Positions 35,604 through 43,717 of a DNA stretch of 64,000 nucleotides are shown in pieces. The position numbers were made by a program, and so were the translations under genes. Position 1 is the first letter of the stretch. The number at the start of each line of letters is the position of its first letter. A model generated the notes under the pieces. The model saw only the letters and a list, made by a program, of their open reading frames with translations, did not search any database and was not told where the DNA came from. Source of the DNA: Streptomyces venezuelae (GTDB lineage: Bacteria; Actinomycetota; Actinomycetes; Streptomycetales; Streptomycetaceae); NCBI RefSeq assembly GCF_008642295.1, contig NZ_CP029190.1, forward strand, positions 372,001-436,000, in the 5' to 3' direction.

Positions 35604-36509
35604 ATGCTCTCTCTCAGCCGACTGCGCGCCGTCGTGGCGTCCGGCACCGCCCTCGTGGCCCTCGCGACGCTGGGCGCCGGCACCGCCCAGGCGCACACCC
35701 GGACCGACCGGGCGGACCATCAGGCCCGGCAGGCCCCGCAGGCCCAGCAGGTCAAACGCATCCACAACGCCCTGCAGATAGCCCATCCGTCCGCACCCGA
35801 CAGCTTCTGCACGATCGGCGCGGTGGGCACGGACGACTACGGGCGGCGCATCGCCATCTCGGCGGGGCACTGCGGGGGCGGTCCGCAGGCCGACCGCGAG
35901 ATCCACGACAACTCGTTCCCCCTCTACGACCGGGCGGACTTCGCCTTCGGCCCGATCGGGTACGTGCGGTACTTCAAGAGCCCCGAGGGCTCGATGACCG
36001 GTCATCCGACCAAGGACTACATGATCATCGAGCTGGTCCCGGAGGTGACGCTCTCCTCCCAGGGGCCGCACCTGAAGCAGACCGGGCAGGTGGAGGTCCC
36101 GGGCGGAACGCCCAGCCCCAATGCGAAGAGCCCGGCGCGCCCCGATGAGCGCCTGCTGGGCGCCGGGCTCTTCGACAACAACGAGCTGGTGGTCTCCGGG
36201 CAGTTGGGCGTCTGGTACGGCCGCATCACCAACAACTCCAACGGCATCTACCAGTCCCACGCCCCCCACAAGGCGGGCGACTCGGGCGGCCCGACCATCT
36301 GGCACGTACCCGGGACCCCCTACCCGTCCGAGGCCAACGGCTTCCAGGCGGAGGGCCCCTGGGCCGGTATCACCAAGGCCCGGATCCTGGGCTTCCCGCC
36401 GTACGTGTACACCAGCTCGGCGAACATCCTCGCCGACCTGCGCGCCCGGGACGCCGCGGACCCCGCCGACGTCTACGGCGCCGGCTTCGAGGTGACCTCC
36501 AACCCCTGA
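35604..36509 (+). CDS. Secreted trypsin-like serine protease (S1)
   Basis: 301 residues. A Sec signal ends near GTAQA (residue ~30), followed by a short Gln/Ala-rich propeptide-like stretch. The catalytic triad is visible: His in SAGHCGG (~91), Asp in KDYMIIEL (~139), Ser in KAGDSGGPT (~228). Cysteines are few (CTIG and GHC), so perhaps one disulfide. It probably degrades extracellular protein. The upstream AGGA precedes the ATG. Its end overlaps the convergent adenylation-domain gene by 37 bp. Confidence 0.88.
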   Translation: MLSLSRLRAVVASGTALVALATLGAGTAQAHTRTDRADHQARQAPQAQQVKRIHNALQIAHPSAPDSFCTIGAVGTDDYGRRIAISAGHCGGGPQADREIHDNSFPLYDRADFAFGPIGYVRYFKSPEGSMTGHPTKDYMIIELVPEVTLSSQGPHLKQTGQVEVPGGTPSPNAKSPARPDERLLGAGLFDNNELVVSGQLGVWYGRITNNSNGIYQSHAPHKAGDSGGPTIWHVPGTPYPSEANGFQAEGPWAGITKARILGFPPYVYTSSANILADLRARDAADPADVYGAGFEVTSNP

Positions 36510-38569
36510 TCCTCCGGGCCCCGGTCCTCCGTCCCCGGATCCTCCGCCTCCACCTCGGGCTCCGGGGACGCGACCGGCCTGCGGGTGACGTACCCGGCGA
36601 CGATCGCCGCCGCGATCATCAGCGGGATGTTGAAGGCATAGACCAGGGCGGCCTGCTGCGGCCAGTCGTTCTTGGCCGCCAGCCGGTAGAGGTTGTCCTG
36701 CGGCCACCAGGCGACCAGCAGGTACACCACGGCCAGATGTGCGGCCCGGGTGAAGCCCCGGGACCGGCCGCTGCGCAGCATCCTGGAGAACCCGGTGAAC
36801 AGGAAGACCGCCCCGGTCGCGAAGGCCAGGCATTCGAAGCAGTAGAGGAGGAAGAACAGCACCGACCAGGGAGCGGGCACCCCGGACAGTTCGGTGGAAC
36901 CCGGCCAGAGGACATCGGTGAAGAGCAGGGCGGCGACGGCCAGCAGGAAGGCGGCGCAGCAGCCCACGCCCGCGGTCGACTCGGCCCCGGCCGTGCGGGG
37001 CGGGGCGTGCATCGTCTCGGCGTAGTAGTCGTCGTAGTCGCTGCTGCTGCTGTACTTGCCCCGGTATCCGCCGGTGGGCTTCGGCGGCATCGGGAGGGCG
37101 CTGCGGTCCTCTTGGCCGGCCCGGTTGCGCGGCAGGCTCCGCAGCCGCACCACGGTCTTCGGCAGGTCCTCCTCGCGCAGCCGGCCCGCGAGACGGGTGC
37201 GCAGCTCGGCGGTTCCGGGCAGCCAGGCGTACGAGGCGCGCGGGTCGGCGGTCCGGCCGGCGGGGACCGCGCGCGGGGCTATGTACGCCACCAGGCGCTC
37301 CTGCAGGGGGCCGTGGCTGACGTTGCGGACCAGGGCCCCGCCGACGGCGGGGTGTTGCCGGAGGGCGGACTCCAGCCGGTGTGGGTCCACCGTGCGGCGG
37401 CCGAGGGTGAACCGGTCCCGGGTCCGGCCGGTGAACTCCAGCAGGCCGTCCGGGCGGAGCCGGCCGAGGTCCCCGGTGGGCACGGCGGCGCCGCCGTCGG
37501 GCGGGGTGAGGTGGATCTCCCCGTCGTGGAGCTCCAGCCGGCAGCCGGGGAACGGGGTGCCGACGAGCGCGGTGCCCTCCGGGCGGTCGACCGGGCCGTT
37601 CAGCTGCGACAGTTCGAACCGGCTGCCGGCCCCGGCCGTCTCCGTGGTGCCGTAGACGCCGACCAGCCGCGCCCCGGGGAGCAAGCCGCCCTGCAGGGCG
37701 GACTGTTCGTCGAGGTAGAGCCGGTCGCCGGTGACGGTGACCAGGCGGAGCGAACGCACCGGCGGGTCCGGCTGGGCGAGCAGTGAGGCCGCGCCGGCCG
37801 GGTCGGTGTGGACCGCGGTGACCTCAGCGGTGCCGATGAGCCGATGGATGTCCTCCGCCGCGGTGCCTCCGTCCCGCCGGGTGTCCTCGGCGAGGACCAG
37901 GGTGCCGCCCGAGCAGAGGGCGCGGGTCCAGCCGGCGGCGAACGCGGTCACATCGGGCCGGAAGGTGATCAGGTGCCGGTCGGCGGGGGTCAGCCCGCCC
38001 ACTTCGGCCCAGCCCCGGTGGGCGGCGAGCAGCAGCTCCTGGCCGGCCGGGACGGCGCGCGGCGTCTCTCCCCCGGTCCACAGCAGGGCGGCGACGGGCG
38101 CGGGGGCCATGCCGGGGCTTTCCGGTGCCCGGGCTCCGATGGCCTCCGCCTCGGCGTCCGGGCAGATCAGACGCAGCCCGTGGCCGGGATCGAGGGCGGC
38201 CTGCAGGGCGGTGTCGGTCAGCAGGGCGAACGGGCCTGCCATGATCACCTGGGTCCGGGCCCGGGCGGCGGCTGCCGGGTCGACGATCGTGTACGTCCCG
38301 CCCGCCTTGAGGACGGCGAGGACCGCGGTGAACACGTCCGCCTGCCGGGTGTGGCCCACCGCCACGGTGCCACCGGCCGGGAGTCCGGCGGCGAGCAGGT
38401 GGTGGGCCAGCCGGTTGGCCTGCCGGTCGAGTCGGCCGTAGCGGAGTTCCAGCGGTCCGGCGCTGAGGGCGACGGCCTCGGGGGTGTCCCGGGCCGCCTG
38501 CTCGAAGAGCCGGAGGACGGTGTCGGTGGTGCGCGGGCCGGATCGGTGCGAATCGGGTTCCTGCGTCAT
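36473..38569 (-). CDS. Adenylation-domain protein fused to membrane domain, likely catalytically impaired
   Basis: 698 residues from ATG 38569. Residues ~10-500 have the ANL adenylation fold (A1/A2-like RYGRLDRQANRLAHHL and VLKAGGTYTIVDP, A5 VGVYGTTETAGAG, A7 TGDLGRLRPDGLLEFTGRTRD, A10). The A3 P-loop, normally TSGSTGxPKG, reads WTGGETPRAV. The A10 catalytic lysine of NGKxDR is Gln (AGQEDRS). The C-terminal ~200 residues hold a Ser/Tyr-rich linker, four membrane helices and an acidic cytoplasmic tail. Both ATP-site changes argue against normal adenylation; a binding or scaffold role is inference. There is no carrier-protein domain. Confidence 0.8.
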   Translation of the reverse strand: MTQEPDSHRSGPRTTDTVLRLFEQAARDTPEAVALSAGPLELRYGRLDRQANRLAHHLLAAGLPAGGTVAVGHTRQADVFTAVLAVLKAGGTYTIVDPAAAARARTQVIMAGPFALLTDTALQAALDPGHGLRLICPDAEAEAIGARAPESPGMAPAPVAALLWTGGETPRAVPAGQELLLAAHRGWAEVGGLTPADRHLITFRPDVTAFAAGWTRALCSGGTLVLAEDTRRDGGTAAEDIHRLIGTAEVTAVHTDPAGAASLLAQPDPPVRSLRLVTVTGDRLYLDEQSALQGGLLPGARLVGVYGTTETAGAGSRFELSQLNGPVDRPEGTALVGTPFPGCRLELHDGEIHLTPPDGGAAVPTGDLGRLRPDGLLEFTGRTRDRFTLGRRTVDPHRLESALRQHPAVGGALVRNVSHGPLQERLVAYIAPRAVPAGRTADPRASYAWLPGTAELRTRLAGRLREEDLPKTVVRLRSLPRNRAGQEDRSALPMPPKPTGGYRGKYSSSSDYDDYYAETMHAPPRTAGAESTAGVGCCAAFLLAVAALLFTDVLWPGSTELSGVPAPWSVLFFLLYCFECLAFATGAVFLFTGFSRMLRSGRSRGFTRAAHLAVVYLLVAWWPQDNLYRLAAKNDWPQQAALVYAFNIPLMIAAAIVAGYVTRRPVASPEPEVEAEDPGTEDRGPEDQGLEVTSKPAP

Positions 38570-38676
38570 GGGCCGATGATGCCATCGGGTACTGACAGCG
38601 GACGAGGGTCTCCGGCGGCCTCTGGAGGATTGGCGGACAACGGAGTTGACACCCGGAAGCCGGCCCGCTCGGACTG

Positions 38677-38707
38677 TTGACCTGAAGCTTGGTTGAGGTC
38701 TTAACGT
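38677..38707 (+). promoter_or_regulatory. MerR/SoxR-type promoter with 19-bp spacer
   Basis: A -35 TTGACC (38677-38682) and -10 TAACGT (38702-38707) are 19 bp apart, longer than usual. The spacer holds an inverted repeat GACCTGAA-N6-TTGAGGTC. This long-spacer dyad is the classic MerR-family activator arrangement. The ATG of the ABC exporter lies 8 nt after the -10, so the transcript is probably leaderless. No MerR gene lies in the window next to it. Confidence 0.75.
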
Positions 38708-38714
38708 CGGCGTC

Positions 38715-40607
38715 ATGGATATGGAAGTCACCGCCTGGACCTCAATGCACAGTGCGATCACCGCGCAAACGGACCGCCGCCCGTTCTCCCGGGCCGGCCT
38801 GCGCCGGGTCGCCTCGTTCGCCCGCCCGCACCGGCGTGGCCTGTTGTCGTTCCTCCTGCTGAGCACGGTCACCGCGCTGCTGGCGGTGGCCACTCCGGTG
38901 CTCGCCGCCCGGGTGGTCGACGCCATCGTCGAGGGCGGCAGCAGCGGCCTGGTGACCCGGCTGGCCCTGCTGATCGCGCTGATCGCGGTCGCCGAGGCCG
39001 GGCTGGGGCTGCTCACCCGAAAGCTGTCGGCCACCCTCGGCGAGGGGCTGATCCTGGATCTGCGGACGGCGGTCTTCGACCATGTGCAGCGGATGCCGGT
39101 GGCCTTCTTCACCCGCACCCGGACCGGCGCGCTGGTCAGCCGGCTCAACAACGATGTGATCGGCGCCCAGCGGGCGTTCAGCAACACCCTCTCCGGGGTG
39201 GTCGCCAACTCGGTGACGCTGCTGCTGACCCTGACCGTGATGCTGAGCATCTCCTGGCAGATCACCCTGCTGGCGCTGGTGCTGCTGCCGGTGTTCGTGC
39301 TGCCGGCCCGCCGGATGGGCACCCGGATGGCGCAGATGCAGCGGGAGGCCGCGCACCTGAACGCGGCCATGGGCACGCAGATGACCGAACGGTTCTCGGC
39401 GCCCGGCGCGACGCTGGTGAAGCTGTTCGGGCGGCCGGCGGACGAGTCCGCGGAGTTCGCCGCCCGGGCCGCGCGGGTGCGGGACATCGGGATCCGTACG
39501 GCGATGGCCCAGTCGGTGTTCATCACCGCGCTGACGCTGGTGTCGGCGCTGGCCCTGGCCCTGGTGTACGGGCTGGGCGGGTTCTACGCCCTGCGCGGCA
39601 CCCTGGACGCCGGTTCGGTGGTGGCGCTGTCCCTCCTGCTGACCCGGCTGTACGCCCCGCTGACGGCGCTGGCCGGGGCGCGCGTCGAGGTGATGAGTGC
39701 GCTGGTCAGTTTCGAGCGGGTCTTCGAGATCCTCGATCTGAAGCCGCTGATCGCGGAGCGGCCGGACGCCCGCCGGGTGCCGGAGGGGCCGGTGTCGGTG
39801 GAGTTCGACGCGGTGTCCTTCGGCTACCCCTCCCCCGACAAGGTGTCGCTGGCCTCGCTGGAGGAGGTGGCGACCCTGGACGCCCGCGGTGGCACCCCGG
39901 TGCTGCACGAGGTCTCCTTCCGCGCCGAGCCGGGGCAGATGATCGCCCTGGTCGGCTCTTCGGGAGCGGGCAAGTCGACCATCGCGCAGCTGCTGCCCCG
40001 GCTGTACGACGCGGACTCCGGGGCGGTGCGGCTGAACGGGATCGACGTACGGGAGCTGACCGCCGACTCGATCCGGGACACCCTCGGCATGGTCACCCAG
40101 GACGGGCACCTCTTCCACGAGTCGGTCCGCGCGAACCTGCTGCTGGCCCGGCCGGACGCGGCGGAGGAGGAGATCTGGGAGGCGCTGCGCCGGTCCCGGC
40201 TGGACGGGCTGGTGGCCTCGCTCCCGGACGGCCTGGACACGGTGGTGGGTGAGCGCGGCTACCGGCTGTCCGGCGGGGAGCGGCAGCGGCTGACCATCGC
40301 CCGGCTGCTGCTGGCCCGGCAACGGGTGGTCATCCTGGACGAGGCGACCGCCCACCTGGACTCCACCTCGGAGGCGGCGGTGCAGGAGGCGCTGGCCGAG
40401 GCCCTGGACGGGCGGACGGCGGTGGTCATCGCGCACCGGCTGTCGACCGTACAGGCGGCCGACCAGATCCTGGTGGTGGAGAACGGCCGGATCGTGGAGC
40501 GGGGCACCCACCCGGAGCTGCTGGCGGCGGGCGGCCGGTACGAGGAGCTGTACCGGACGCAGTTCGCCGCGGCGGGAACGGGCGGGGCGCTGTCGTCGGG
40601 CGCATGA
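38715..40607 (+). CDS. ABC exporter half-transporter (membrane + ATPase)
   Basis: 630 residues: a six-helix exporter domain (~35-330) fused to a nucleotide-binding domain (~370-610) with Walker A GSSGAGKST, Q-loop VTQDG, signature LSGGERQRL, Walker B VVILDEAT and H-loop IAHRLS. It would work as a homodimer, probably exporting a drug, lipid or peptide. An unusual ~20-residue insert (PSPDKVSLASLEEVATLDARG) lies before the ATPase core strand. It is 7 bp from the downstream VOC gene (operon). The upstream promoter has a MerR-type layout, consistent with drug- or redox-induced efflux (inference). Confidence 0.92.
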   Translation: MDMEVTAWTSMHSAITAQTDRRPFSRAGLRRVASFARPHRRGLLSFLLLSTVTALLAVATPVLAARVVDAIVEGGSSGLVTRLALLIALIAVAEAGLGLLTRKLSATLGEGLILDLRTAVFDHVQRMPVAFFTRTRTGALVSRLNNDVIGAQRAFSNTLSGVVANSVTLLLTLTVMLSISWQITLLALVLLPVFVLPARRMGTRMAQMQREAAHLNAAMGTQMTERFSAPGATLVKLFGRPADESAEFAARAARVRDIGIRTAMAQSVFITALTLVSALALALVYGLGGFYALRGTLDAGSVVALSLLLTRLYAPLTALAGARVEVMSALVSFERVFEILDLKPLIAERPDARRVPEGPVSVEFDAVSFGYPSPDKVSLASLEEVATLDARGGTPVLHEVSFRAEPGQMIALVGSSGAGKSTIAQLLPRLYDADSGAVRLNGIDVRELTADSIRDTLGMVTQDGHLFHESVRANLLLARPDAAEEEIWEALRRSRLDGLVASLPDGLDTVVGERGYRLSGGERQRLTIARLLLARQRVVILDEATAHLDSTSEAAVQEALAEALDGRTAVVIAHRLSTVQAADQILVVENGRIVERGTHPELLAAGGRYEELYRTQFAAAGTGGALSSGA

Positions 40608-40614
40608 TGCCGGT

Positions 40615-41010
40615 ATGGACATCAAGCTGGAGCTGGTCATCGTCCCGGTCACCGATGTGGACCGGGCGAAGGCCTTCTACGAGCAGGTGGGCTTCCACGC
40701 CGACCACGACGTGACGGTGAGCGAGGAGGTGCGGTTCGTCCAGCTCACCCCACCGGGTTCGGCGTGCTCCATCGCCCTCGGCCGGGGGCTCACCGCGATG
40801 GAGCCCGGGTCGCTGGACAACATGCAGGTGGTGGTGGCGGACATCGAGGCGGCCCATGCGGACCTGACGGCCCGCGGTATCAAGGTCGACGGGATCGAGG
40901 ACCACCCCTACGGGTCCTTCGTCCACTTCGCCGACCCGGACGGCAACCGCTGGGCAGTCCAGCAGACCGTCCCCAGGCGTACGGCCACCCCGCCGGCGGA
41001 CGCGCGATAG
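40615..41010 (+). CDS. VOC (glyoxalase/bleomycin-resistance) family protein
   Basis: 131 residues with the paired beta-alpha-beta-beta-beta modules of VOC proteins (VIVPVTDVDRAKAFYEQVGF at the start, FVHFADPDGNRWAVQQ at the end). Members are metal-dependent dioxygenases, isomerases or drug-sequestering proteins. It begins 7 bp after the ABC exporter stop, so the two are co-transcribed behind the MerR-type promoter and may form a detoxification module. The exact chemistry cannot be read. Confidence 0.88.
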   Translation: MDIKLELVIVPVTDVDRAKAFYEQVGFHADHDVTVSEEVRFVQLTPPGSACSIALGRGLTAMEPGSLDNMQVVVADIEAAHADLTARGIKVDGIEDHPYGSFVHFADPDGNRWAVQQTVPRRTATPPADAR

Positions 41011-41058
41011 CCGAGCGGGGGCGGTGGACCGGCACGGCCCCGATGGAATGATCGACAG

Positions 41059-41616
41059 GTGATCATTTTTCTGAACGGCACGTCGAGTTCCGGCAAATCG
41101 AGCATCGCCCGCGAGCTGCTGCGGGTCCTGGACGAGGTCTGGTTCCACCTGCCGGTGGACGCCTTCCACGCCATGCGGGCCCGCAGGGACCTGCCACCGG
41201 CCGAGGTCGCGGCCGTGCTCCGGCGGACGTGGCAGGGCTACCACCGCGCCGTGGCCGGGATGGCCGCCGCCGGCAACCACCTCGTCGTCGACCATGTGCT
41301 GAGCGAGCCCTGGCGGCTGCGCGACTGCGTGGAGCTGTTCGACCCCGAGGAGACCGTGCTCGTGGGGGTGCACTGCGCCCGTGCCGAGCTGGAGCGCCGG
41401 GAGCGGGCCCGCGGGGACCGGCCGGCGGGCCTGGCGGCCGGGCAGATCGAGCGGGTGCACGCCCACGGCGTCTATGACCTGGAGTGCGACACCACCGACC
41501 GGTCCGCGGCCGACTGCGCCCGCCGGATCAAGGAGTTCCTGCCCGTCCGCCCCCGCCCCACCGCCTTCCGCCGCCTCCGGGACCAGGAGCGGGACCGGGA
41601 CCGCGACCGGGGCTAG
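41059..41616 (+). CDS. Chloramphenicol-phosphotransferase-like kinase
   Basis: 185 residues from GTG 41059. Walker A GTSSSGKSS (7-15), VDAFHAM, VVDHVL and VGVHCARAELERRERARGDR (LID-like region) and the terminal VYDLECDTT match the Streptomyces venezuelae CPT family, which phosphorylates the C3 hydroxyl of chloramphenicol. Homologues without that activity are common, so resistance is not certain. The last ~25 residues are an Arg/Asp-rich extension (RLRDQERDRDRDRG) beyond the normal end. Its TAG stop is the first three bases of a perfect 56-bp palindrome, suggesting the palindrome changed the C-terminus. Confidence 0.85.
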   Translation: MIIFLNGTSSSGKSSIARELLRVLDEVWFHLPVDAFHAMRARRDLPPAEVAAVLRRTWQGYHRAVAGMAAAGNHLVVDHVLSEPWRLRDCVELFDPEETVLVGVHCARAELERRERARGDRPAGLAAGQIERVHAHGVYDLECDTTDRSAADCARRIKEFLPVRPRPTAFRRLRDQERDRDRDRG

Positions 41617-41669
41617 GGGGTGTCCGGCGGTCAGGGCCGGGCCCGGCCCTGACCGCCGGACACCCCCTA
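41614..41669. repeat. 56-bp perfect palindrome supplying stop codons to two convergent genes
   Basis: Two 28-bp arms with no loop. Each arm starts TAGGGGGTGTCCGGCGGTCA, so the TAG at 41614 ends the kinase and the mirrored TAG (41669-41667) ends the universal stress protein. The arms match the ends of the 16.5-kb MITE (GGGGGTGTCCGGTGGATCA) except C for T and a missing A, and the outer TA on each side mimics its target duplication. It is probably a relative or internal-deletion derivative of that element. It may also act as a bidirectional terminator. Confidence 0.88.
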
Positions 41670-42080
41670 ATCGGTGGGTACGCAGAGCACCGGCAGCTTG
41701 GACAGGTGGAGCAGTTTGTGCGGGGTGGAGCCGAGGAGGGCGCCGCGGAGCGGGCTCTCGCCCCAGCTGCCGACCACGATCACCCGGCCGTGGTGCCGGT
41801 CCGCCGCCTCCAGCAGCGCCTGGGCCGGCTTCTCGTCGACGATCTCGACCGCCGAGGGGACGCCCGCGGCGTCCGCGGCCTCGACCGCATGCTCCAGGGC
41901 GGTGCGGCCGGCCTGGCGGAGCGCCTCCTGGTGGGAGCGGTACTCCTCGCCGCCCAGCCCGGGCGCAGCCGCCCCGTACACCAGGACCAGCGGCTCGCCG
42001 AAGGCCGCCGCCACCTCGATGGCGACCCTCAGGGCCCGCTCGGCACCGGGCGATTCGTCGTAGCCGAGGACCACGGACAT
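41667..42080 (-). CDS. Universal stress protein (UspA family)
   Basis: 137 residues from ATG 42080, preceded by GGGGGAG; an in-frame GTG at 42104 lies inside the permease gene. The nucleotide-binding signature VVGSWGESPLRGALLGSTPHKLLHLSKLPVLCV (GxxG-x9-GS) and the N-terminal VVLGYDESPGAERAL are typical of ATP-binding UspA proteins. The start is 1 bp after the stop of the APC permease, so the two are co-transcribed; Usp proteins often regulate adjacent transporters. Its stop codon lies in the 56-bp palindrome. Confidence 0.88.
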   Translation of the reverse strand: MSVVLGYDESPGAERALRVAIEVAAAFGEPLVLVYGAAAPGLGGEEYRSHQEALRQAGRTALEHAVEAADAAGVPSAVEIVDEKPAQALLEAADRHHGRVIVVGSWGESPLRGALLGSTPHKLLHLSKLPVLCVPTD

Positions 42081-42081
42081 C

Positions 42082-43593
42082 TCAGGACTCCCCCTGCGTG
42101 TCACGCCGGCCGTGCACCAGGTCCGGGTCGGCGACGCTCCGGCGCTCCTGCCAGAAGACCCCGGACCGCAGCCGCCAGAAGACCATGACGGCGACGCCGA
42201 TCAGCACGATGCAGATGCCGATGACCAGCGGCGGGCCGAGGCCGAACCAGGAGACGCCGCTGTAGGAGTTCGCCGGGTCCGACATGTCCGCGACGGACTC
42301 CACCAGCAGCCAGATGAGCAGGCCCGCCCCGAGGACCGGCCCGGCCCCGATGAACAGGAAGTTGTGCAGGCTCTCGGTGAGGTGCCGGCGGTAGTAGACC
42401 GCGCAGGCCAGGCCGGTGAGCGCGTAGTAGAAGGCGATCAGCAGGGACAGCGCGGTGAGGGAGTCGAACAGTGCGTTCTCGCTGATCCGGTTGACGATCA
42501 GGTACCAGGCGATGGCGATGCCGGCCACCCACCAGGTGCTGACGTCGGGCGTGCGGAACCTGGGGTGGATATGGGCCAGGTGGCTCGGGAAGGCCTTCCG
42601 GCGGGCCATCGACAGGGCCGTCCGGGAGGCGGGGATGATCGTGGTCTGGGTGGAGGCGAGCGCGGAGGTGCAGACGGCGAGCAGCACCATCCAGTCCCAG
42701 CCGCCCATCACCTCATGGGCGAGCAGCGCGAAGACCGCCTCCTCCTCGCCCGCGTTCTCGGTGAGGAAGGCGGTGCCCGCGTAGCCGACCACCGCGAATC
42801 CCACCGACAGGTAGGTGACCAGCAGGATGACGGTGGACCACAGGCCGGCCCGGCCGGGGGCGGTGGCGGAGTCCCTGACTTCTTCGGTCAGGTTGACGGC
42901 CGATTCCCAGCCCCAGTAGATGAACACGCCGAGCAGCAGCCCGCCGGTCAGGGCGGCACCGCCGGCCCCGAACGGGTTCAGCCAGGCCAGGGCCGGGTCC
43001 ACGGGTTTCAGGGTGCTGGTGTCGGCGTAGATGCGGTAGAGGGCGATCACCGCGAACAGCAGCAGGAAGAAGACCTGGGCGAGGATCAGCACGTTCTGCA
43101 GGTGGGCCGACATCTCGGTGCCGAGCACGCAGATGGTGGTCATCACCAGGATGACCACGACGGTGAGGATCTGCCGGATCGTCTCGTTGTTGGCCCAGCC
43201 GTCCAGGCCCACGGTGAGCAGTCCGAAGCGTACGGCCACATCGGCGAGGGAGCCGATGACCAGCACACCGGTCATGAAGATCGCCCAGCCGCCGAGCCAG
43301 CCCGCCCAGGGGCCCATGGCCCGGGTCACCCAGGAGAAGGTGGTGCCGCAGTCCTGGTCGACCTTGTTGAGGTAGTAGAAGGCGGTGGCGATCATCAGCA
43401 TCGGCACGAAGGAGGCCAGCATCACGCCCGGCGCATAGATCCCGACCAGCGCGACGATCGGGCCGATGGCCGCGGCGAGCGAGTACGCGGGTGAGGTGGA
43501 GTTCAAACCGATCACGAGCGCGTCCAGGAACCCGATCGCGTCGTGCTTCAGCTCGGGGTTCACGGGAGCCCGGTCCGCCAGGTCGCCGGCCAT
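42082..43593 (-). CDS. APC family amino-acid/amine permease
   Basis: 503 residues with ~12-13 hydrophobic helices. Helix 1 (NSTSPAYSLAAAIGPIVALVGIYAPG) has the unwound substrate-binding Gly/Ser pattern of APC transporters, and FSWVTRAMGPWAGWLGGW follows at helix 3. The substrate is probably an amino acid or polyamine; it is not readable further. The start is ATG 43593. It forms a two-gene operon with the downstream universal stress protein and is divergent from the DEAD-box helicase (124 bp). Confidence 0.9.
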   Translation of the reverse strand: MAGDLADRAPVNPELKHDAIGFLDALVIGLNSTSPAYSLAAAIGPIVALVGIYAPGVMLASFVPMLMIATAFYYLNKVDQDCGTTFSWVTRAMGPWAGWLGGWAIFMTGVLVIGSLADVAVRFGLLTVGLDGWANNETIRQILTVVVILVMTTICVLGTEMSAHLQNVLILAQVFFLLLFAVIALYRIYADTSTLKPVDPALAWLNPFGAGGAALTGGLLLGVFIYWGWESAVNLTEEVRDSATAPGRAGLWSTVILLVTYLSVGFAVVGYAGTAFLTENAGEEEAVFALLAHEVMGGWDWMVLLAVCTSALASTQTTIIPASRTALSMARRKAFPSHLAHIHPRFRTPDVSTWWVAGIAIAWYLIVNRISENALFDSLTALSLLIAFYYALTGLACAVYYRRHLTESLHNFLFIGAGPVLGAGLLIWLLVESVADMSDPANSYSGVSWFGLGPPLVIGICIVLIGVAVMVFWRLRSGVFWQERRSVADPDLVHGRRDTQGES

Positions 43594-43717
43594 ATCTGCA
43601 TGGTCGCTCAGCCCGGGCCCGGTCGCACGGCAGCCCCGGCAACGGCGTGTCGTCTAAAGTTGACACCGCACGGGACCTCCTCGATGCGTCTGATGCCGGG
43701 GAAGGCATTCCATTTCC

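Noticed and set aside
41059..41616. Certain chloramphenicol resistance gene
   Set aside because: The kinase family match is good, but many homologues do not phosphorylate chloramphenicol; only a CPT-like call is justified.
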